NCBI GenBank assembly: GCA_002748155.1
Contig: PDRO01000009.1
Location: forward strand, 20,380-84,379
Direction of reading: 5' to 3'
Length of the DNA stretch: 64,000 nt
Source: Actinomycetales bacterium
Lineage (GTDB): Bacteria; Actinomycetota; Actinomycetes; Actinomycetales; Dermatophilaceae
Below the pieces are notes generated by a model. The model was not told where the DNA came from. It saw only the letters and a list, made by a program, of their open reading frames with translations, and made no database searches. The translations under genes and the position numbers were made by a program. Shown here in pieces: positions 18,076 through 25,778 of this stretch; within the stretch, counting starts at the first letter, position 1; each line of letters starts with the position of its first letter.

Positions 18076-19185
18076 ATGGCTATGGTCGATCCACAGTTCT
18101 GGCACAACCGACGGGTCTTTCTCACCGGCCACACCGGGTTCAAGGGCAGCTGGCTTTGTCTCTGGCTGCATCGGCTTGGTGCTGAGGTCTACGGCTACGC
18201 TCTGGATCCGCCGACAGATCCGTCGCTCTTCCGCACTGCTCGCGTGGACGAGCTCGTAGACTCCACCACCGGCGACATCCGTGATCTTGCTGCCCTACGT
18301 TCCGCTGTGGAGCGGGCCCAGCCCGAGGTCGTTATTCACATGGCCGCTCAGACGCTTGTGCGGCCAAGCTTCGATGACCCGGTCGAGACCTTTTCGACGA
18401 ACGTCATGGGGACCGTGCATCTCTTGGAGGCCGTGCGTGAGGTCCCGTCGGTAAAGGCTGTCGTGGTAGTCACGTCCGACAAGTGCTACTTCAACGAGGA
18501 GTGGGTCTGGGGGTATCGGGAAGACTCCCGGCTCGGCGGTGAGGATCCCTACAGCTCGAGTAAGGGGTGTGCCGAGCTCGCCACCCTTGCGTACCGGCAT
18601 TCGTTCTACGATCCAGCGCGTCGGCCTGGGGCCGCGGTCGTGGCGACAGCGCGGGCGGGCAACGTTATCGGCGGGGGTGACTGGGCTACCGATCGACTCG
18701 TTCCGGACATCCTCAAGTCACTGTTGCGCAACGAGCCCACCCTGATCCGGCATCCACAAGCGACTCGCCCGTGGCAGCATGTCATGGAGCCATTGAACGG
18801 CTATCTCATGCTGGCCGAGCGGTTGTGTTCACCTGACGGCCAGCAGTTCGCGAACGCTTGGAACTTTGGTCCTCCGGAAGACAGTGAACGGACGGTGGGC
18901 TGGATCATCGCCCGCATCTATGACCTTTGGGGGGTCGACTTCGAGTGGGTCCGTGACGAGCGACCGGGCCCGCCGGAGAACACGTTCCTCAAGCTCGATG
19001 CGGCCAAGGCGAGAGCGCGGCTGCATTGGCAGCCCCGCCTCGACCTGCCGACCACGCTCGAGTGGATAGTCGACTGGACCCGCGGCTACCAACGAGGCGA
19101 GGACACCCGTGGGCTCACACTGGCCGACATCGATCGCTTCTGTGGGTTGCCGCTGGGAAGCTCGACATCCGGAGGGCCGAGATGA
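18076..19185 (+). CDS. rfbG: CDP-glucose 4,6-dehydratase
   Basis: Converts CDP-glucose to CDP-4-keto-6-deoxyglucose. The 369-aa short-chain dehydrogenase-type enzyme begins near the family's typical FWHNRRVFLTGHTGFKGSWL, has NAD-binding GHTGFKG, the catalytic YSSSK in DPYSSSKGCAEL, and the substrate-domain segment NVIGGGDWATDRLVPD specific to RfbG. ATG 18076 has GAGG 6 bases upstream; an in-frame start at 18025 overlapping the previous gene is possible. It is the partner of the cytidylyltransferase at 13819-14607 and overlaps the epimerase gene by 4 bases. Confidence 0.95.
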   Translation: MAMVDPQFWHNRRVFLTGHTGFKGSWLCLWLHRLGAEVYGYALDPPTDPSLFRTARVDELVDSTTGDIRDLAALRSAVERAQPEVVIHMAAQTLVRPSFDDPVETFSTNVMGTVHLLEAVREVPSVKAVVVVTSDKCYFNEEWVWGYREDSRLGGEDPYSSSKGCAELATLAYRHSFYDPARRPGAAVVATARAGNVIGGGDWATDRLVPDILKSLLRNEPTLIRHPQATRPWQHVMEPLNGYLMLAERLCSPDGQQFANAWNFGPPEDSERTVGWIIARIYDLWGVDFEWVRDERPGPPENTFLKLDAAKARARLHWQPRLDLPTTLEWIVDWTRGYQRGEDTRGLTLADIDRFCGLPLGSSTSGGPR

Positions 19186-19712
19186 TCTTCCACCCAACTC
19201 CGGTCAAGGGTGCCTTCGTTGTCGAGTTGGAGCCCAACGCCGATGATCGAGGTTGGTTCGCGCGAGCTTTCTGTCAGGAGGAGTTTCGTGCGGCCGGCAT
19301 CGACTTTGTCGTCTGCCAGGCCAATCTCTCGGGTACTGCCGCAGCCGGCACCATCAGGGGCCTGCATTTCATTGCCGAACCACCCGAGCAGAAGCTCGTG
19401 CGTTGCACAGCGGGCGCTGTCTGGGACGTCATGATCGACATGCGTCCCGAATCGCCGACCTACCGGGAGAGCTTCGCCACGCGTCTCGACGCTGCTTCCG
19501 GTGCTGCCGTCTTCGTGCCAGCAGGAGTCGCTCATGGCTATCAAACCCTGACCGACGACGTTCAGTTCTTGTACCTCACCGATTTCGTGTACCGGCCGGG
19601 TCTCGAACAAGGTGTCCGTTACGACGATCCGCAACTTGGTGCTGCGTGGCCGATACCCGTCTCGGTGGTCTCCGACCGCGACCGGGGTTGGCCGAGCATC
19701 CGCGGCGACTGA
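19182..19712 (+). CDS. RmlC-like sugar 3,5- (or 3-) epimerase
   Basis: A 176-aa cupin of the dTDP-4-dehydrorhamnose 3,5-epimerase family. The active-site features are GTIRGLHF with the catalytic His, the Asp in VWDVMIDMR, and FVPAGVAHGYQ followed by FLYLTD. Because the neighbours make CDP-4-keto-6-deoxyglucose and no dTDP-glucose genes are present, the substrate is inferred to be the CDP sugar; epimerisation at C3 or at C3 and C5 would lead to 6-deoxygulose, 6-deoxyaltrose or related sugars after reduction. GGAGGG at 19171 sits before the start, which overlaps the dehydratase stop as ATGA. Confidence 0.88.
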   Translation: MIFHPTPVKGAFVVELEPNADDRGWFARAFCQEEFRAAGIDFVVCQANLSGTAAAGTIRGLHFIAEPPEQKLVRCTAGAVWDVMIDMRPESPTYRESFATRLDAASGAAVFVPAGVAHGYQTLTDDVQFLYLTDFVYRPGLEQGVRYDDPQLGAAWPIPVSVVSDRDRGWPSIRGD

Positions 19713-20093
19713 ACAGGCCATCCCGCTTTCCAGCTCCGTTAACATGAGGACGTCTGGTTCGCCGCGGTTCCCTGTAACTGGGATCACTTCCGCGGTTGCC
19801 CAACACTGAACGGAAGGCAGATGCCACGCGAGGGACCACCGCTTGATCCCACGAGACCTGGGGCAACCGGGCATACCGAAGCCACGGGTATACTCGATAC
19901 TCCCCGCGCGGACCATCGGCCCGCACCGGCTGGACCCCAGGGACTGGCGGAACTGGTGTGGAAACGGGCGCGGTATTCCTGCGCCGAGTTCTGGAGCCTC
20001 CAATTGATTGGTTCCGCATGGGATGGTATTCTCGGAAACTACGTATGGGAAAAGAATATGACGGTTGCAGCGGAGAATCCCGGTGTTTCTTGA
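19713..20093. other. 381-base gap before the chain-length genes
   Basis: No convincing gene; a 90-codon open frame at 19821-20093 has no family features and no good ribosome binding site. The right part turns AT-rich and holds a promoter-like pair (separate entry). The gap divides the CDP-sugar cassette from the assembly genes. Confidence 0.5.
20004..20032 (+). promoter_or_regulatory. putative sigma-A-type promoter
   Basis: TTGATT at 20004-20009 and TATTCT at 20027-20032 are separated by 17 bases and lie in a local AT-rich stretch. The predicted start of transcription near 20039 would leave a leader of about 55 bases to the first chain-length gene. It would drive the long run of overlapping genes that follows. 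Confidence 0.45.
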
Positions 20094-21656
20094 ATGGGGG
20101 AAGGGTTGAGGAACGTAGAGGAGTGGCTAGACCTTCGCGCTCTGGCGATCACTCTGCGGCGGGCTACTCGCGTGCTTGTGGCTTTCGGGCTGGCGGGCAG
20201 CTTGCTCGGTCTTCTTTACGCATGGGTGCGACCGCCGCTCTATTCGAGTGCGACCTGGGTGTTGCTGCCCGCCAGTGGTGACACGCCGGACACGCCTGGT
20301 GGGCGCAGTGTCGAAACAAGCATCGAGATCGTGCGGGGCGGTACTGTCCTGGGAGCTGCAGGCAAGTCACTGACCCCCCCGATCTCGGCCGAGGACCTGC
20401 GTCGTGGACATGTCACCGTATCGGCTCGCAGCGGAGACGTCCTGGAAATCGTCGGGCTTGGCGAGACGCCTGAGCTGGCTGCCGAGATCTCCACGGCGGT
20501 TGCGAGCGCCAACATCGACTTCGTCAACGGACGTCTCAATGCTCTGAGCGAGGGGCAACGCACCGCAATCAACGAGCGGTTGGCCACGCTCCAGAAAAGC
20601 TTGGACGAACTGACTCCTGAACTTGAACGGGCTCGCAATAGCGAGGCGAATGCCGACGCCGCCACCACACAACCCGGCGCCGACTCCGCTATGACCGCCC
20701 AGTTGACTGCCCAGCAGACCGAAATCGTACTGCGGATGGACGATCTCAAGAAGCAATTGGAAGTCTCAGCCGGCACTGCCCAAATCCACGGATCAGCCAA
20801 TGCGAGTATCATTCAGCAGGCTTCGCCCCCGCAGCGCGCTGGTCTCGTGCCACGCTATGCCCTCATCGGGACTATCGGTGCGGGCGTGGGCTTGCTCGTG
20901 GGTTCTGGCGTGGTCGTGACTCGGCGTCGTAGGGAAGGGCGCCTCGTCTTGCGTGACGACATCGCAGGGGCGATCGGGGTGCCGGTGCTCGCTTCGATGA
21001 CATACCGGGTACACGACACGGTGGCCGGGTGGCGCGACCTTCTCCTGACGCCGCCGGGATCGGACACTCAGATTTGGGACCTGCGGCAGGTCTTGCGGCG
21101 GATCCGAGGAAGTGGCTTCCAGCAGGTCAACGCCGATGGAAAGCAAGGGACCGGTGGTTCGGTCATGGTGCTCACTCTGGGCGGCGATAGCGCCGCCCTA
21201 GGGGTCGCACCTCAGCTGGCAGTGCACGCAGCGACCACGGGGGTTCCCACCCGGTTCGTCTTCACGCACGAAGACGACGATTCTGCAGTCCTCGCGGCGG
21301 CCTGTCGAGGCGTGCCCGAGGACGCACTACCGCCCAACCTGTCGATCGACACCGAGGGGACAGAACCGAGTTCGGACTTCGCGATTCACCTCGTCGTCGT
21401 GGATCGGACCCATCCCAGTCTTCCTGTCACGCCGTCACCAGACGTCGTGCCGCAAACGCTCCTCGTCGTGAGCGCTGGGTTCGCGACGTCAAAGGAACTT
21501 GCCAGGGTGGCCCTGCACGCCGACGACGTGGGACGTCACCTGTGCGGGACTATCGTGACCGAGCCGGACCCCATGGATCGCTCCACGGGTAGCCTCGTGG
21601 GGCATCTCTCTGGGCTGCAGGCCTGGGATGATGGCCTAAGAGAAGAGATCCAGTGA
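20094..21656 (+). CDS. Wzz-like polysaccharide co-polymerase with degenerate kinase-like domain
   Basis: A 520-aa membrane protein. A first helix (about residues 27-45), an extracytoplasmic chain-length-determinant region with coiled-coil character (about 145-225) and a second helix (about 258-280) give the Wzz/CapA topology. The cytoplasmic tail (about 340-510) resembles the P-loop domain of bacterial tyrosine kinases, but at the expected Walker A position it reads VLTLGGDSAALGV and so lacks GxxGxGKS/T. It should control polymer length with Wzy, without kinase activity. ATG 20094 has no clear ribosome binding site; TTG 20106 directly follows a GGGGGAAGGG run and is an alternative. It overlaps the next gene by 4 bases. 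Confidence 0.78.
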   Translation: MGEGLRNVEEWLDLRALAITLRRATRVLVAFGLAGSLLGLLYAWVRPPLYSSATWVLLPASGDTPDTPGGRSVETSIEIVRGGTVLGAAGKSLTPPISAEDLRRGHVTVSARSGDVLEIVGLGETPELAAEISTAVASANIDFVNGRLNALSEGQRTAINERLATLQKSLDELTPELERARNSEANADAATTQPGADSAMTAQLTAQQTEIVLRMDDLKKQLEVSAGTAQIHGSANASIIQQASPPQRAGLVPRYALIGTIGAGVGLLVGSGVVVTRRRREGRLVLRDDIAGAIGVPVLASMTYRVHDTVAGWRDLLLTPPGSDTQIWDLRQVLRRIRGSGFQQVNADGKQGTGGSVMVLTLGGDSAALGVAPQLAVHAATTGVPTRFVFTHEDDDSAVLAAACRGVPEDALPPNLSIDTEGTEPSSDFAIHLVVVDRTHPSLPVTPSPDVVPQTLLVVSAGFATSKELARVALHADDVGRHLCGTIVTEPDPMDRSTGSLVGHLSGLQAWDDGLREEIQ

Positions 21657-23137
21657 GTACCGCGACTGTCAGAGTTCCGCCGTCGGAGGGTGCGGCTGCG
21701 AGTGAATCGACCGTCAGCTTGCGCCAGTTAGGTCGGTCGATTCGGCGGCTGCGCACGGTGTGGCTGGCGACCGGTCTCGCGGGGATGCTGCTGGGTCTGG
21801 CTTACGCGGTCCTCGTGCCGACCCCGAGGATCGGTTCGGTCGCCTTCTTGCTGAGCCACGCCGAAGGCGACGATCCTCAGACCGCGATGGCCCTCGACGC
21901 CAGCCTTGCCAGTACTCGGTCATTGTCCCAGCGGGTCGTAGACAAGCTCACGTTGAACGAATCCGCTATCGAGTTCCTCAAAGATGTGACGATCGAGGAG
22001 ACAACTCCCAACATCTTGACCGTAACGATCGCTGCCCCCTCGGAGACTGAAGCCCTGGAGCGGGTCACGGCATACAGCGAGGAGTACCTCGCTTTCCGTG
22101 CCGAGCAGGTCCAGGCCACAGTCGAGGCACAGGTCGAGGGGAGCAAGACGAGGGCCGCAGAACTGCGCAACCAGATCGAGCAGCTGACAGCGGAGTACAA
22201 CCGCATAGCCGGGAACCCCGACGATCTCTTGCGAGCTACCGAGGCGATCAACGAACGGGCGAATCTCACTTCTGCACTTCTTGCTGTCGAACAGAGCAGT
22301 CAAGCCGCCCGGTTGCGGTCACTATCCGTGATCGCGGGAAGCTCGGCCTTGGACCCACCGGCCGTGCTGCCCGCTGCAGGGAACCGACAGACTGCCCTGA
22401 GCATGGCCTCGGGTCTCATCGGTGGCCTCGCTGTTGGATTGGGTTGGGTCGTCGCCGGTTCGCTGGTCACTGATCGGCTGCGGTCACGTCGATCAGTCGC
22501 TGCGGCCTTGGGCGAGAAAGTCCGTTGGAGCGTGGGCAGGTTACCCAGGGAAGCTAGTTCGGCTGCACCCGCGGGTGAGGCGCGTCGTATCAAGACGGGG
22601 ACCCCTCGATCCAATCGAAGTGTGGCGGTTCATCTCCTCGAGCAGGCACTGGCTCGTGATGATTCCAAGCCGTCGCGCCTGGCCATTGCGGGTGTCGGCC
22701 GATTGGACGAAGTCGCCGTGCTCACCGGGTCGTTGGCCGCGCACGTGGCTGAAAGCAGGCGGGTCGGGGTCGTTGATCTCACAACGTCGCGCCGTATCTC
22801 GTCCCTGGTCCAGAAGGTCTCCGCTCCCGGATCCGTCCTTGTCCATCGGCCTGCCAGGATTCCGGCTGTAGCGCGCGGTCCCCTCGGATCCGATTCGGAG
22901 ACAATGGAACTAGCAGACTGTTCGGCCGTGCTCGTGTGTGTCGATCTGGACCCAAGAGTCGGACTCGAGGCACTGGCTACCTGGACGACAAGGCTCGTCC
23001 TCGTAGTGAAAGCGGGGGCCCACAATGCGGAGCAACTCGCGGACGTCGGGAGCCAACTCCGGGCCCTCTCGCTGGACAGCATCGACGTCCTAATGGTGGG
23101 GGCGGACCCCGATGATCACACAAGTGGAAATGGATAA
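21653..23137 (+). CDS. second Wzz-like co-polymerase with degenerate kinase-like domain
   Basis: A 494-aa protein with the same architecture as its upstream neighbour: first helix (about residues 39-57), extracytoplasmic region with a coiled coil (about 140-200), second helix (about 248-272), and a cytoplasmic P-loop-like tail. In the tail the first strand and loop read LAIAGVGRLDEVAVLTGSLA, without the Walker A lysine, while RRVGVVDL resembles a Walker A' strand. No tyrosine cluster is seen at the C-terminus. Two such proteins side by side suggest a hetero-oligomer. GTG start overlapping the previous stop by 4 bases. Confidence 0.78.
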   Translation: MSTATVRVPPSEGAAASESTVSLRQLGRSIRRLRTVWLATGLAGMLLGLAYAVLVPTPRIGSVAFLLSHAEGDDPQTAMALDASLASTRSLSQRVVDKLTLNESAIEFLKDVTIEETTPNILTVTIAAPSETEALERVTAYSEEYLAFRAEQVQATVEAQVEGSKTRAAELRNQIEQLTAEYNRIAGNPDDLLRATEAINERANLTSALLAVEQSSQAARLRSLSVIAGSSALDPPAVLPAAGNRQTALSMASGLIGGLAVGLGWVVAGSLVTDRLRSRRSVAAALGEKVRWSVGRLPREASSAAPAGEARRIKTGTPRSNRSVAVHLLEQALARDDSKPSRLAIAGVGRLDEVAVLTGSLAAHVAESRRVGVVDLTTSRRISSLVQKVSAPGSVLVHRPARIPAVARGPLGSDSETMELADCSAVLVCVDLDPRVGLEALATWTTRLVLVVKAGAHNAEQLADVGSQLRALSLDSIDVLMVGADPDDHTSGNG

Positions 23138-23216
23138 CGTTGGCTATGACGCACGTGAGGCAGTGCCTCGTGACTCGGTCGGCAATCGATCGAACGAAAC
23201 TGGGGAGTGAATGACC

Positions 23217-24533
23217 ATGAGAATTGCCGTCCTCGGACTAGGATATGTCGGAAGTGTCACGGCGGCTGGCCTAGCTGCCGCTGGCCATACCGTTGTGGGT
23301 GTCGATGTTGACGACGTTAAGGTGGAGACACTCAACGCGAAACGTAGCCCAGTCGTCGAGCCGGGAATCGAGCCGCTTATCCAAAAAGCCGTGGACGCCG
23401 GGCGCCTGCGAGCGACGACCAGTGTCGCCGAGGCGATGGCGGCGGCAGAGGTCTCGCTGATCTGCGTGGGTACGCCGTCTGGGCAACAGGGTTCCACCGA
23501 TCTCACCCATGTGCGCTCGGCCGTGGCCTCCATCCGTGCCGCTATGGACACCGTATCGCCGCCGGCCGGTGGTCACCATTCGGTAGTCATGCGCAGCACG
23601 GTCCCGCCGGGTACCGGGCGGGATGTCGTCGCTGCAGCTTTCATCGACACTCCGCAGGGCTGGACGGTCGGCACCGCCATGTGTCCTGAATTCCTGCGTG
23701 AGGGCGTCGGCGTGCCCGACTTCTTCGACCCCCCATTCGTTGTCATCGGAACTGATGACGAACGGACTCGACAACAACTGGCTGAGGCTTTTGCCTTCTT
23801 GGACCAGCAACCGCACCACGTGAACGTACCGACGGCTGAGGCGCTCAAGTACGCCTGCAACGCTTTTCATGCCACCAAGGTGACCTTCGCCAACGAGATC
23901 GGACGGGTTTTCCGGCCGTTCGACGTGGACTCTCGGAAGGTCATGGAGATTTTTGTCGAAGATCGCAAGCTGAATGTGGCGCCAACTTATCTTCGGCCCG
24001 GATTCGCCTACGGGGGGTCCTGTCTACCTAAGGACCTGCGGTCGCTTCAGCACATGGCGAGGACGAGCGGTGTCGACATCCCGCTCCTCCTTGGCAATAT
24101 TGCGAGCAACGAGGTCGCGGTCCGCGATGTCGTCGATAGGGTCGTGGCAACGGGCAAACGCCGGGCTTGTCTCATCGGGCTGAGCTTCAAGATGGACACC
24201 GACGACCTGCGCGAGAGCCCGAACGTCGAGCTAGCTGAACGGCTCATCGGAAAGGGCTTCGACCTGCGCATCTATGACCCCATCATCAACCCTCAGCGCC
24301 TTCGAGGTGCCAACCTGCGCCACATTCAGGTCAAGCTGCCGCATCTCAACCGGATCCTCGCAGCCACCGCGGAGGAAGCGCTGGCAGGGGCCGAGATCGT
24401 CATCGTGTCGTCGACGGATCCCGAGGCCCTTGCTGTGGTCGCCAACAGCGCTCCAGAGCTGCTGATCGACCTCAGTGGTCGACTGGGGGACGACGTTGAA
24501 TCGATGGCCGGGTACGAGGGAGTGGCTTGGTGA
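23217..24533 (+). CDS. GDP-mannose 6-dehydrogenase-like nucleotide-sugar dehydrogenase
   Basis: A 438-aa enzyme that oxidises the C6 of a nucleotide sugar twice, giving a uronic acid. NAD-binding GLGYVG is at residues 7-12 and the catalytic Cys in YGGSCLPKD is at about residue 269, nearly the same position as the catalytic Cys of Pseudomonas AlgD. The segments KRSPVVEPGIEPLI, LSFKMDTDDLRESPNVELAE and LIGKGFDLRIYDP also follow AlgD rather than typical UDP-glucose dehydrogenases, so GDP-mannose to GDP-mannuronate is the best guess. ATG 23217 is 9 bases after GGAG and is preferred to ATG 23211. No mannose-1-phosphate guanylyltransferase is in the window. Confidence 0.88.
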   Translation: MRIAVLGLGYVGSVTAAGLAAAGHTVVGVDVDDVKVETLNAKRSPVVEPGIEPLIQKAVDAGRLRATTSVAEAMAAAEVSLICVGTPSGQQGSTDLTHVRSAVASIRAAMDTVSPPAGGHHSVVMRSTVPPGTGRDVVAAAFIDTPQGWTVGTAMCPEFLREGVGVPDFFDPPFVVIGTDDERTRQQLAEAFAFLDQQPHHVNVPTAEALKYACNAFHATKVTFANEIGRVFRPFDVDSRKVMEIFVEDRKLNVAPTYLRPGFAYGGSCLPKDLRSLQHMARTSGVDIPLLLGNIASNEVAVRDVVDRVVATGKRRACLIGLSFKMDTDDLRESPNVELAERLIGKGFDLRIYDPIINPQRLRGANLRHIQVKLPHLNRILAATAEEALAGAEIVIVSSTDPEALAVVANSAPELLIDLSGRLGDDVESMAGYEGVAW

Positions 24534-25777
24534 ACAATCGTCCGAACGGGACGGCACCTCGAGTGCTCATCCTTGTCCAGAACCTCCCAGTGCCTTTTGA
24601 TCGTCGTGTGTGGCTGGAGGCCCAGGCGTTACGCGACGAAGGGTATTCAGTCTCTGTGGTCTGTCCGCGACTTAACGATCTCAAGCCCTATCAAGTCATT
24701 GACGGTATCGAAGTTTATTCGACTCCGGTCTACGCGCCGGGTGGTAGCGCCGCAGGGTTCGTTCTAGAGTATGCCCAGTCGTTCGTTGCCTTCGCATGGA
24801 CGGCACTCAAAGCGCGTCGTCGCGGGAAGTTCGCAGCTGTCCAGTCGTGTAATCCGCCAGACATCTTCTGGCCGATCGGTCGGCTATTGCGACGCCTCGA
24901 TGGCTCGGAATACGTCTTCGATCACCATGACTTATGCCCCGAGCTGTATCGATCGAGATTCGGTTCAGGACCATCGTTGCCTCTGAAGGGGCTCCTCACG
25001 CTCGAACGGCTCACGTTCAAGACTGCAGCTAGAGTCATTTCCACTAACGAATCCTACGCTTCGGTTGCTGTTGAGCGCGGTGGAGTCGACCCCGAGCATG
25101 TCACGGTGGTACGAACCGGCCCGGATCCGGAACGGATGGCCATGGTTGAGCCAGAGCCCAGCCTGCGCAGGGGCAAAGACTTTCTCGCAACGTATATCGG
25201 AGTCATGGGGCCGCAGGATGGTGTCGACTATATAGTCCGGGCCGCTGATGTGATCGTCAACCGCATGGGACGTAAAGATATCTACTTCGCGCTCATGGGC
25301 AAGGGCGACAGTTTCGATGAATTGGTTGCACTACGTGACTCGCTGGGGCTTCAGGACTACGTGGAATTCATGGGGCGCGTTCCCGACGAGACCGTCGCCG
25401 CGGTGATGTCGACAGCCGACATCGGGCTCAGCCCTGATCCGCTAAATCCGCTCAACGACGTGTCGACGATGAACAAGACGATGGAGTACATGGCCTATTC
25501 GCTTCCGGTCGTCGCGTTCGATCTCCGCGAGACCAAGGTATCGGCGAGCGAGTCGGCTGTCTACGTCGAGCCCAACGACATCGCCAAGTACGCCGAGGCC
25601 ATCGTTCGACTCATCGAGGACCCGCGTCGTCGGGCACGAATGGGTAGCGCCGGTCGGGACCGGGTCGTCAACGAACTCGCATGGCCGCACCAGCGCAAGG
25701 CCTACTTAGGCGTCTACCGGGGACTGCTTGGTCCGGCACGTGCACTTCGAGCTGCGGACCTACCAGCGGAGGTATGA
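24530..25777 (+). CDS. glycosyltransferase family 4
   Basis: A 415-aa retaining GT-B glycosyltransferase expected to add one sugar of the repeat unit on the cytoplasmic side. The N-terminal domain starts RVLILVQNLPVPFDRRVW, with a conserved Arg-rich acceptor loop; the C-terminal domain has YIGVMGPQDGVDYIVRAA and the nucleotide-sugar-binding helix TMNKTMEYMAYSLPVVAFDL. GTG 24530 overlaps the dehydrogenase stop by 4 bases and has GAGGGA 8 bases upstream. Donor and acceptor cannot be predicted. The adjacent dehydrogenase makes a uronic acid donor a possibility. Confidence 0.9.
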   Translation: MNNRPNGTAPRVLILVQNLPVPFDRRVWLEAQALRDEGYSVSVVCPRLNDLKPYQVIDGIEVYSTPVYAPGGSAAGFVLEYAQSFVAFAWTALKARRRGKFAAVQSCNPPDIFWPIGRLLRRLDGSEYVFDHHDLCPELYRSRFGSGPSLPLKGLLTLERLTFKTAARVISTNESYASVAVERGGVDPEHVTVVRTGPDPERMAMVEPEPSLRRGKDFLATYIGVMGPQDGVDYIVRAADVIVNRMGRKDIYFALMGKGDSFDELVALRDSLGLQDYVEFMGRVPDETVAAVMSTADIGLSPDPLNPLNDVSTMNKTMEYMAYSLPVVAFDLRETKVSASESAVYVEPNDIAKYAEAIVRLIEDPRRRARMGSAGRDRVVNELAWPHQRKAYLGVYRGLLGPARALRAADLPAEV

Positions 25778-25778
25778 A

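Noticed and set aside
19821..20093. A 90-codon open frame before the first Wzz-like gene.
   Set aside because: No ribosome binding site, no domain, and it overlaps the putative promoter at 20004-20032.
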